DNA from: Tenrec ecaudatus | Taxonomy: Eukaryota > Chordata > Mammalia > Afrosoricida > Tenrecidae | DNA length: 64,000 bases | NCBI RefSeq assembly: GCF_050624435.1 | Contig: NC_134547.1 | Location: 33,877,419 to 33,941,418 of the forward strand | Direction: 5' to 3' | Part shown: positions 55,289 to 64,000 of the stretch, in pieces | How the letters are laid out: each line of letters starts with the position of its first letter | Numbering within the stretch: position 1 is the stretch's first letter | Notes under the pieces: generated by a model | Told to the model about the DNA's origin: nothing | What the model saw: the letters and a program-made list of their open reading frames with translations, nothing else | The model's database searches: none | Program-made: the position numbers and the translations under genes

Positions 55289-55800
55289 TGTGTTAGTCTG
55301 GGTAGACTAGAAAAACAAATTCCTGGACACACATAGGTGCATAGAAAGTTTTATATAAAATAGGAATTTAATATTGAGAAAACGTCCCAGCCCAGTCCAG
55401 ATCACGTCTGATACTAGCCCATATGTCTGATACCAATCTATAAAGTCCTCGTCAGACTCATGAAACACATGCAATGAAGTCCAATGCAGGACAATCACAA
55501 GTCAGTGGGTAGAAAGTCTTTGGGTCCAGTGGTGGTGTAAGCATCTCAGTGGGTCTCTCTGTGGCTTCTCCAGCTTCCAAGGTCTGGTTGCATCCATGTG
55601 GCTTGTCTTCTGCAATGCCTCCCAGGGAGTAGCAAAGAGAGGTGTCTTCTGCCTCCAAGGAGGAAGTACCAGATTTCCCAGAATTCTCAGGAGAAGGCCC
55701 TGCCCACACAGAAGTCTCATTGGCTATCACCAAATTGACAGCCTAGACTCCACCCCTACACTCTTAATCCTTAAATTGACACCAGATTAGGTGACTGCCT
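55289..55800 (-). mobile_element. Solo LTR-like repeat (tenrec family), minus strand
   Basis: It begins TGTGTTAGTCTGGGTAGAC and passes 'CCCAGCCCAGTCCAGATCAC', 'GGTGGTGTAAGCATCTCAGT', 'CAAGGAGGAAGTACCAGATT' and 'CCCAGAATTCTCAGGAGAAG'. It ends near 'ACACCAGATTAGGTGACTGC'. It is nearly full length and the reverse of 47257-47760. Confidence 0.65.
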
Positions 55801-55904
55801 AATAAAGTCCTCTTCAGGTGTTTATACAAACGCCTCTGGTCATTTAGGTGGGCAAGCTGAGGCCCCAGTGCTGGGGAGGACATTCCCAGGCTCTAGTTTA
55901 CTCG
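55801..55904. other. Unassigned short stretch
   Basis: Nothing recognised. Confidence 0.5.
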
Positions 55905-56100
55905 CTGAGAAAGTTGAGATGAAAGCTCCCATTACTGGTTCGTGCCTGTTAAACAAATTCACATGCATTTTTCCTGCCGGACAATTTTAACGAGAGGTTC
56001 TGACTAAAAATAGTGACCCAGTTAGGGCAGTCGCAGCGAAACTCAATCGCGGGCTTTAGGCCTTTGGCAGCTGTGCTACCTTGACCTCCCTCTGAGGGTG
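55905..56100. promoter_or_regulatory. Candidate conserved noncoding block
   Basis: Repeat-free. It has an unusual number of CpGs for its AT-rich context ('CTGCCGGACAATTTTAACGA', 'GCAGTCGCAGCGAAACTCAA', 'TCGCGGGC'). Function is inferred from CpG retention and texture only. Confidence 0.3.
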
Positions 56101-56774
56101 CCATTATCATGAGCAGGGCTCCCGTCTGCCTGCGCGTGCCAAGATGATTGAAAACAAGAGGAGAGAGTGTTGAGGCATGCTTGCTTGATCAAAGGATTCA
56201 GAGGGTCTTCCTCCAGCCCGAGGTGTCTGTTCGGTGGTTAATTGCCAGTTTGTCAGTAGCTCTGAAGACTTCAGTTTCAGAGCCTCGGTCAGGAGTGGAC
56301 TCACGACTGCCTGGAAACAAGTCATACGTGTGACGGCTGCTGCTCAGAGAGGAGCCTCCTGTGTGGAGGGGCCAGGCTGAGAATCCTGAGATAGGAAAGC
56401 TAGGGAATTCCACTGAAACAGCCTGGATCAGACTTTTTATGGACTGGGCATCTGGTAGCTTAACAAAAGCGGATGGACACACAGAGCGGAACCCTGAACT
56501 TTTCATTCAAGATGCAAGAGTGTCATCGGAATTATAAGTCACGTAACATTTTAGGAATTCCAGAAGGTGGCACTCAGAGTTCCCAATCCTTCCCTGAGTA
56601 TGCCCGATCCACAGCTTTCCGTAAGCATCTCAGTCAGTGTTTACATCCAGGACCCCATGAAGGCTGGACTATGGGGCTTGGTTTACGCTACATATCCAGG
56701 TCTAGCAAATTGTCTATGTCTCAGCCACTTGCTTCGATATTAGGTGTTATCGAGCTGGATTCTGAAACTATGTA
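56101..56774. other. Unassigned stretch
   Basis: About 670 bp. Frames of 100-102 codons on both strands have no known similarity. Confidence 0.5.
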
Positions 56775-56932
56775 GAACTTCCCAGTAGGATTTTTCTAGA
56801 TAGCAATCTCTATAGAAGCAGTGTCCCAAGTCTTTCTCCTATAGAGTTGTTAGGTGGGCTTGAACCATCAACTTTTCAGGTAACTGTTCAGCGCTAAACC
56901 ATTTGTAACACTAGGACCCCTAAAGCAAAGTG
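56775..56932 (-). mobile_element. AfroSINE copy, minus strand
   Basis: 'CTCTATAGAAGCAGTGTCCC', 'GTGGGCTTGAACCATCAACT' and 'AACACTAGGACCCC' give the reversed body and head. Confidence 0.75.
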
Positions 56933-58049
56933 CTTTCTCCCATTACAATTCCAACTGACATCCTTTTGACACATTCTCAGGTCTTGCCTAGAAAATGGGG
57001 CTGGGTGGGAGAAAGTTCAGCAAGAAATCCGAGAGAGCCCCGGTGCCCTCATTTGCCCTCCCAATGAGCAATCTGGGGATTCACTTTCTCCACACCTTTG
57101 AGTTAGTGAAGAAGCATTGGTTTAGTCCACATTAGCTTTGTTTAGACAACATTTCCTTCCAGAAAAGTGCATTTTCCATGGAGACCTGGGTTGATCATCT
57201 GGAAAAAGCTTTCCTCTATTTCCACCAGTGAAGCAGAAACAAAGATTCATTCCTGCAGGGAATAAATTATTCACCTGGAGGCCAAGACTCTGGAGGAAGC
57301 AATTTCAAAGGTTCACCCGCGTGTCTGACCTTTTAGCACACTCTCATTCTCTGCAGTGTTGGGAACCGGCAAGGCCTTTGATGAAGCCCAAACCAAGTTG
57401 ATGATCCATCCACCGTTCAAAATGTTTACTGCTGGACTCAGTCTCTTAAATCTGGGGAGATGCCCTTGCACTTCAAAGAAAGGCTGGGGAAGAAGGGAAG
57501 GAATCACCGAATTAGATCCCAATCTGCTGCTTGACACTGTGGCTGCACATTGAGCGTACACAGCAACAATTGGCAGGAATGCCAGGTCCGGGCAGTATTT
57601 CACTCTGCCGGACAGGAGTTCAGCATAAGTCAGAAGTGACTCCATAGCAACTGCCACTCAAGAGCACAGGAATGTTGAACAATAGCCTTTCTGTCGCCAC
57701 GGTTTAGCATCCTCTTCAGTAAAATAGACACACCTTGTTTTCTGGAGTTGCAGAAACATGGTGTGCGGGGGTGACATAGTTTAATCTTCTTTATAATGGT
57801 TCCTCTACTCTCAATGTGCCAGCCAGCCACTGAACTGGCTCTTCCTGTAAGGTGGCTGGTGTGGGAAGAGATGGGCCCATGTTTGGCAGAAGGAGAGAGC
57901 CGGGGCCAGGCTGGCTGGGGCAACAACTTCGAGCTGCCCGTTGGCTGGCTGCTGAGGCAGTTCTCCGAGGCCACAGCCTGAGTCCCAAAGGCTCATGGGT
58001 CCTAGCATGGCTGCACCCCCTGATACCTGAGCATCTCTGGGGCTCTGCG
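56933..58049. other. Unassigned 1.1-kb stretch
   Basis: Frames up to 114 codons on the minus strand (57313-57657, 57630-57974) have no recognised domain. No repeat family recognised. Confidence 0.5.
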
Positions 58050-58285
58050 GTGTTGTCTGTAGGTGCACTGGTGATGTCGTGGATGATGTGCTGGGTGGCT
58101 ACCTTGATGTTAGCGGTTTGAAACAACTAGCTTCTTCGGGGGAGAAAGATGGAGCTGTCTACTCCCACAAGGAGCTACCGTCTCGGAACCCCACAGAGGC
58201 CCGTCCACACTGTCCTGCTGGGCTGCCATGAATCAGAGTGCACTGCATGGCAGGGAGGATTTTGTTTGGGGTTTTTTTAGTGGCA
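58050..58285 (+). mobile_element. AfroSINE copy, plus strand
   Basis: 'GTAGGTGCACTGGTGATGTC' start, 'TTAGCGGTTTGAAACAACTA' (B-box region), 'GGAGAAAGATGGAGCTGTCT' and a 'CATGAATCAGAGTGCACTGC' end. Confidence 0.7.
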
Positions 58286-59041
58286 TCCTCCCCCCAAACC
58301 ACGGTCAGGGGCGGAGTGTGAACTGTCCCCAGAAAGTACATATGTGCTTTGTCTCCTGCTCAGGCAAGCTGCACCCCTAGATCGCAAGATAGGCTTCCTC
58401 CTACAGCTCCCTTTAGCTTCTCACCCCCAGCTGTCCCTTATATTTTGAGTCTGCACATTCCCATTCTGAATCCACAAGCATCTCACCCCACCCACGCCAA
58501 GAATGGCTGGTGCACGAATGAGGATGTGTTTATGGATGCAATGATCTAGTGCCTTCCAAAGCGTATGGGCAAAGCATGGGTGAAAACGGAAAGGCGAGCT
58601 GGTGAAAATTGTTGGCAATGAATGACGGGAGCTTTTGGTGCTTTCTTTACTTTGGGTAAGGTCTGAACATTTTAAAATAAAAAGCAAAGTAAATCAATAG
58701 GACTGCAGAACTGAATGGCTGCCAGTCGAGGTGTACCTTATTGATATTAATACACTGCTTTTGCTCAAAGCACCGTGGGAAGGGCTAGAACTGTTTTTCT
58801 GGACTTCCTGATTCCTTAACCTAATCGTGCCGCTAAGTTTGTGTGCACAAAACCAGGAAAGGTGCCTGTCCAGGGACAGCCCTCTCCAGAGATGCATGAG
58901 CTCTCTGCGCTTCATCCTTCAACCTCCTGTGGTGTCCCAGGGCCTGAATAGAACGGAGCCCCTGCTGGGAGTCATCTTCTCTAAGCTGTAGCCCAGGAGC
59001 GTGATGGTGATGATGATGACATTACTAATGAGAACACCTGA
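58286..59041. other. Unassigned stretch
   Basis: About 750 bp. Nothing recognised. Confidence 0.5.
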
Positions 59042-59248
59042 CATCTACTGAGGACGAGACTGGATTACGCCTTGGGCCACTAACTGCAAGGTCAGTGGTT
59101 TCAAACCACCAGCTGCTCCATGAGATTAAGAGGAGGCTTGCTATTCCCATAAAGTTTTACAGTCTTGGCAACCCACAGGGGCAGTTTGACTCTGTCCTAC
59201 AGGGTCACTGTGAGCCAGACACCACTCAGTGGCATTGATTTTTTTTCT
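59042..59248 (+). mobile_element. AfroSINE copy, plus strand
   Basis: 'AAGGTCAGTGGTTTCAAACC' (B-box region), 'ACCAGCTGCTCCATGAGATT', 'CTACAGGGTCACTGTGAGCC' and a T-rich end. Confidence 0.85.
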
Positions 59249-59249
59249 T

Positions 59250-59340
59250 GCCATTAAGTCAGCTTTGATTGACAGCCACTCCACGCAAGGCAGAACAATA
59301 CACTTCCCCGTCCTGCTCCATCCCCAGGATAAATTGCAGA
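59250..59340 (-). mobile_element. RTE tail fragment, minus strand
   Basis: 'TGCCATTAAGTCAGCTTTGA' and '...TCCTGCTCCATCCCCAGG' are the first ~90 bp of the reversed RTE end. It abuts the plus-strand SINE tail to tail. Confidence 0.6.
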
Positions 59341-60289
59341 ACACAGTAGAGTTTCCATTGGTGAAATTCAGAAGTAGATGGTAAGGTCTTTCTTAAAATG
59401 AATCCATTTTAAAATGGAAGCTCCACTGAAACTTGCTTATACCATATCAACACCCGAGCCTCCATTGAAAGGTGAGTGGTTTTATGTAAGGTGCTTTGAA
59501 AGGATATTAAACCTCGGCTTCCCGCAAGAAAGGCAAAAATCTACCATTGAATCATCTGTGTTCAAAACTCTGGGTATTGAATTACCATCAGGCCAGCAGG
59601 GTGGTCGTAAGCACTTGCCGGGGAGATGGCTGTGGCCTGGAGGGACAGGTTCATTTCCTTCCGCTTCTCTGCCCAGTCTGAGGCAGCTCCTGAGCTCTTG
59701 GCCTGTCTCCTCGGGAGGAGTTCTGTGTAGGAGGCATTAGCCTGAGGGACAGAGGCAGACTCTGAGGGCCCTGGGGTTCCACCAGAGCCGTGTCTCTGCT
59801 TCTGACAGAGCAATGCATACCTTACAAGCCACCCTGAGGCTACAAGGTGCTGGTGAAGGTCCCAGGCTTGGCTCCCTCCGCTCTGGTCCCTGGGGCGATG
59901 TGCACTGTCTGCATGTACCTGCCAGGGGCTGACGTTCAGTTACCTTCAGAGACGCTCTGACAGCGAGGGCTGGAATGTGTGCCAGGCGTGCCCTGGCTAA
60001 GTGTGCCATGTCTGACTGCCTCAAGCGAGGCTGCTAAGGTCCAACGTTACAGGGTATTACATCTGACCTGACATCCATTAGGAGCGAGTCATAAAAATCT
60101 CTGCTCTGTCAACAGCCCCAGCCACATCCTGATCGCCCTCCAATGCCACAGGCTGCTATTTTACAGTTGCCACAGGGCATTCTCTATTTACAAAACCAAG
60201 GCAGGAAAGATTAGGCTCCTCTGCCTCCTCTTGTTTGTTAGGTGGTCAGCCCCTCCCTGGAAGAGGGGTCAGTAAGTCCTGAGGGTGCA
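59341..60289. other. Unassigned 950-bp stretch
   Basis: A 108-codon plus frame (59414-59740) has no recognisable domain. No repeat recognised. Confidence 0.5.
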
Positions 60290-60515
60290 GCGTGGTGGTA
60301 CAGAAAGATGGCTAGGGTGGAGCCAGTCCCACCAGCTTTAAGTTCTACTACTGGCACTTAATGGCTATGAGACCTTAGCCAGTCACTTGACCTCTCCCAC
60401 CCATAAACGGGTAACTGACTTTCACACCCCACAGCAGTTTTGCTTTTGGAAGATAAATGACCTAATTTATGAGCGGTAATGTGCTAAGGCCTGTGTATTA
60501 TTTTCCCGTTAGATG
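60290..60515 (+). repeat. MIR, plus strand
   Basis: 'GTGGTACAGAAAGATGGCTA', 'CTACTGGCACTTAATGGCTA', 'AGCCAGTCACTTGACCTCTC' and 'GAGCGGTAATGTGCTAAGGC' give the head through 3' part in order. Confidence 0.8.
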
Positions 60516-60764
60516 TGGGCAAATGCTCTTTATGTCAATGAACTGATAAACATGTGTCCTGTCCTCTGGGAATATAAAGTGCAGTGAGAGAAACAAGACA
60601 TAAACATGTAATGGCTTCTATTAATTGCAAAGAATTTATATTTCAAGGTAGACTAGAACATCGACCCTGGAGTAATGGACCTCATGAGCCAAGGCTTAAA
60701 TTACAGGGAAGCAAATGGTATAATTGGGTGGGAGTGAGGGGGCTGTTTCCTTAATTAAAATACA
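60516..60764. other. Unassigned AT-rich stretch
   Basis: Repeat-free, with 'TTCTATTAATTGCAAAGAAT'. It could be weakly conserved but is not distinctive. Confidence 0.4.
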
Positions 60765-60912
60765 AAACAGCAATTCCGTGGTTAAAGCAGCTATTTGCTG
60801 AAAGATTGGTGGTTTGAACCTACCAGCCGCTCCATGGTAGAAAGATATGGTTGTCTGCTTCCCTAAGGATTCCCTTGGGAACCCTGTGGTGCAGTTTGAT
60901 GCCGTCCTAAAG
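60765..60912 (+). mobile_element. AfroSINE copy, plus strand
   Basis: 'CCGTGGTTAAAGCAGCTATT' (A box), 'GATTGGTGGTTTGAACCTAC' (B box), 'CAGCCGCTCCATGGTAGAAA' and 'CTGTGGTGCAGTTTGATGCC'. Confidence 0.85.
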
Positions 60913-62011
60913 GATCCTGGGCGTCTTTTGTGTCTGTGTATACTTTGCCATGTAAACCAGTTGCTGTTAGGGACTCAGTGGGGAGCTTTCCATATTCAGG
61001 GGGCACACTCGGTAATCAATGCCAGGCAATAGATGTAGATGGAACTGACATGGCACACTTGGGGAACAGGACGCGGAGGACAGTCTAGACTGCTTTCTAC
61101 ATGGGATAGAGTCTTTAGCATGGATGGATGTGTGTCTAACACATCCTGGGGTCATCTGCCTGTGTGGCACATACATGTTTCTCGCATGTGCTAGAGTAGA
61201 TGTGTCCACACGGAAGCTTGCACATGTAACAGGATGCTCTCTGAAGAGCTTGTTTTCTGAAACTTTTCGGTGTTCAGAAGCTTCGTACATGGAATAGAGC
61301 CTAAAACGCTTATCATGGTATAATCCCTTACCATGTCTGTCCCTAACTGCCTCCTGGCCTCAAATGTTACCTTTCACTCGGTTTCAGTTTCCTCCATTCT
61401 CCCAAGTGAAACCATTGATGTTGCCTTTCTTCCTGCCGGGGATGATGTCCCCAGGATGCTCAAGGCCCTTTACACCATGTCTTACTTCATGTCTCAGCTT
61501 CAATGACACTCCAGTGGGCTCCTAATTTTAACTAGCGTTCCCATCCTCTGTCTAACTTGTGTCACTGTCTTCAAACATTCAACACAGACAATATACAATT
61601 TGCTTTAAAGACAAACCTGTCTCTGTTACTCAATTCAGGTCTCTCATAACAGAACCAGAACTGTTGTTGCTTCTTTGGACATCTCCACACCATGGATTGG
61701 CCTGGCCCATCCGAAAACTTGCTAATTGAACAGTCGGTTCAATGGCATGTGTGGGGAACTATGAATAGATGGACCAGCATTTCTTTGGGGAGAGTCCTTA
61801 TTGCCCATAATATTGAATCAAGTGAGTAGAGGCTAAGAGATAAAAGAAGAGACACTCTGAGGAGAAGTTGTAATAAGTGGAAGGAGCTCTTCGAAAGGAC
61901 AGACATACTAGGAGCTCAATATTCTTGTCCCCAATTTGCTACTGTGTGCTCGTGAGCTTTGGCAAGACATTTCACTGTAAAATGTGGAGAAAGAGGTTAG
62001 GCGAAGAGAGG
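60913..62011. other. Unassigned 1.1-kb stretch
   Basis: Nothing recognised. The 107-codon minus frame at 60967-61290 has no known domain. Confidence 0.5.
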
Positions 62012-62216
62012 GGTCAGCAAACTATTTCTGCGAAGGTCCAGCTCATAAATAATTTAAGTTTCGAGGTCTCTTCAGTCTCTGTCACATGTACTCAGCTTTG
62101 CTGCTGAGGTATACCGGCAGCAGAACACCTGTCAAGGAATAGGAACAACTGTGTTTCATGAAACAAAGAGATAGCGAGCCACATTCGGTTCATGGGTCCT
62201 AGCTGCCAACCCCTTG
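62012..62216 (+). repeat. Old nonautonomous hAT-Charlie-like element
   Basis: The left end 'GGGGTCAGCAAACTATTTCT' and right end 'TAGCTGCCAACCCCTT' are worn inverted repeats. Between them are 'AAGGTCCAGCTCATAAATAA' and 'GAGCCACATTCGGTTCATGG', as in the mammal-wide GGTCAGCAAACT family. Confidence 0.65.
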
Positions 62217-62744
62217 ATTAGAATAGCAATTTCCAGCTTGCCAACTCCCTGTCTAAAACAGCGATTTCCAAGCTTCTTTTCTATTAAAGAGGTTCAAATA
62301 TATTTGGCGAATATGGAGCTCAATATTAGTTTAGAACTTCTCAGAACTTTTAATGGACATTGAGGCTTTCTGTGAGTTGTTAAACTATTTTAACAACATT
62401 CATTTATTTTCACGATGTCATTAGTTGGTTTTTCCCAAATAAGTTGGCCCCTGACCTTAGTTCCTAAGAGATCATCTCTAAAACCTTGGTATTTTCCCTA
62501 GTGATTAAAGACTCTATGTTATCTAAGAGGGACCAGACCTGAAGTGACTCTGGTTGAGACTGTTCACACCAAGAAGACCCACCATGTAGTAATAACAACC
62601 ATTGAAAGTGCAAGGAAGCATAATTCTATTCTGACATACATGGGGTTGTCCAGTCAAACAGCAATTGGTTTTATACTATAGAAGGTAAGTAATATTTAAA
62701 ATTGATAGTAATTTTATCTCTATTTTCTAAATATGGTATATATG
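62217..62744. other. Unassigned stretch
   Basis: About 530 bp. 62225-62275 repeats an 'AGCAATTTCCAGCTTGCCAA' / 'AGCGATTTCCAAGCTTC' motif. Nothing else recognised. Confidence 0.45.
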
Positions 62745-63612
62745 AGGAAGTCCATCACCCTCAAATAAACAGATTTTTTTCTCCAAAGTGGTGTATTTAT
62801 GTTTTACAAAACAACCTTATCACCTTAAAGTACTCTCCATTACACTTAATACATTTGTCAAATCTCAAAAATCCATTCTTCTAAACATTTTTCAAAGTCA
62901 TCCAGTTGGATAGCTGATACCACCTTCCTCATTTTTTCTTCACCTAAGTTTTCAAATTGCTGTCCTTTCATGTCCCTCTGCATTCGTGGAAACAAAATGT
63001 TGCATGGAACGAGGTCAGGTGAGATGGCTATGTGAGCAGGCTCATTGTTGTGGTGGCAAAACCACTCCGCCATCTGCCACAAATCAGGTAGTTTTTAGAT
63101 GCACACAGTTACGCTATCTTTTTAGAACCTCTAAACAGAAAGCATGATGAATAGTTTTACCTGGTGGAACTACCTCCAAATGCACTACAAGCCTACATTT
63201 TTATCCATTTGGGAAGTTGACAGACGTCCAAACGAGGTTTGTCATCAATTGACATTTCATATTTTTAGAGACGAGAAAACCACTCATGCACTTGAGGTTT
63301 TTCCCACAGTGCTGTCATTGTAAGATGTGTTCAACATCACAACCATTTCTGTGGCATTTTACTAGAGCAGGAAACAAAATTTCATAGCTGTACACTGTTC
63401 TCTTAAATCATCCATTACAGTAAACAAAGTTGAATGAAGCTGCTTCTATGAAAAATGCACTGTGACCAGAGAGAACCTCCCCAGGTGATGCCACTGGGTG
63501 CACTAACTCAGAGCTTGTTCCTTGATGCTCACCTAGCGGGAAAAATGAGTACTATGAAAGCTATGACCAGCGGAGCTTTTTTCCAGTTTTTTGGGGGGGA
63601 TACCCCCTTATA
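62745..63612 (-). mobile_element. Mariner element, internally deleted, minus strand
   Basis: About 870 bp in the same family as the relic at 9977-12127. The right end 'TACCCCCTTATA' is the terminal repeat. The minus strand carries a degenerate N-terminal transposase (about 63215-63420), then jumps near 63200 to C-terminal sequence ('FENLGEEKMRKVVSAIQLDD', and 'NNEPAH' plus 'ISPDLVPCN' for the catalytic region). The central part is missing. The left end is worn. Confidence 0.8.
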
Positions 63613-64000
63613 TACACATACATGCATGCACACACACATTTACTACAAACTAGAGAATTCAGATCAGGAAGAGAACGTTATAAGTTATCAAGATCTGATT
63701 TGTCATAGAAAATAACTGAAAGTGGCTTATTTTCCATTGTCTAAATATATAATTCTTTCAATTCTGAGAGAAAACCCAATCCAAAGTGGTATATAAATTC
63801 ACATTCATGTAAAGGATAAATCCAGAAGTTGACCTACCTTCAAGTGCAGTTTGATCTTGAGAGCCAGACTGTCATTTGGATTCCAACTCTATTCTCTGAG
63901 ATCATCTTCTCTGGGTGTCATATTGTCTCCACTCTGGCTTGTCTTATGGTGACAATGATTTCAGCAGTCATGACATCCTCTTAGCAGCTAGAACAATAGA
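63613..64000. other. Unassigned stretch to window end
   Basis: A short CA/TA-rich run (about 63613-63640) and then sequence with no recognised element. Confidence 0.5.

Overview
This window looks like mammalian nuclear DNA from an afrotherian, most likely a tenrec. The call rests on the repeats and has not been checked by any search. There are many copies of a tRNA-headed SINE with the layout of AfroSINEs. There are long and short copies of the BovB-like RTE LINE that shares its tail with those SINEs. There are L1 3' ends whose 3' UTR resembles, from memory, the afrotherian/tenrec L1 type. There is also one small hAT element resembling SPIN, a transposon reported in tenrecs and only a few other mammals. 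MIR, L2, MLT1-like and MER5-like relics place the host among placental mammals.

I find no convincing protein-coding gene, exon, functional tRNA or rRNA gene, or CpG island. Every open frame is short. Those with recognisable protein similarity lie in decayed transposons: RTE endonuclease/reverse transcriptase, mariner transposase and a Tigger DNA-binding domain. The window is probably intergenic or inside a large intron.

Layout. 0-5.7 kb: L1 3' ends, SINEs, an RTE tail inserted in a MIR, and a 424-bp (TCAC)n array. 5.7-9 kb: an MLT1-like LTR, then mostly unassigned DNA. 9-14.2 kb: dense mobile DNA with a solo LTR, a mariner broken by an L1 3' UTR, SINEs and a Tigger relic. 14.2-17 kb: AT-rich DNA that may contain conserved noncoding sequence. 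17-24.5 kb: SINEs, a solo LTR, an L1 broken by an RTE, and MLT1-like LTRs. 24.5-29.7 kb: mostly unassigned. 29.76-32.84 kb: a near full-length dead RTE. 32.8-37.1 kb: tRNA-Gly-headed SINEs, a solo LTR holding a 5S-rRNA-like segment, and RTE and MLT1-like pieces. 37-46 kb: mostly single copy, with three candidate conserved noncoding blocks. 46-51 kb: MIR, SINEs, a solo LTR and the SPIN-like element. 51.3-53.56 kb: a second dead RTE with a SINE inside. 53.6-64 kb: SINEs, a solo LTR, MIRs, old hAT copies and an internally deleted mariner.

No undescribed gene system is visible. The most useful leads are the SPIN-like element, the 39-bp 5S-like segment inside an LTR-like repeat, the mariner copies, and the AT-rich candidate regulatory blocks, the best of which is near 45.6-45.9 kb.
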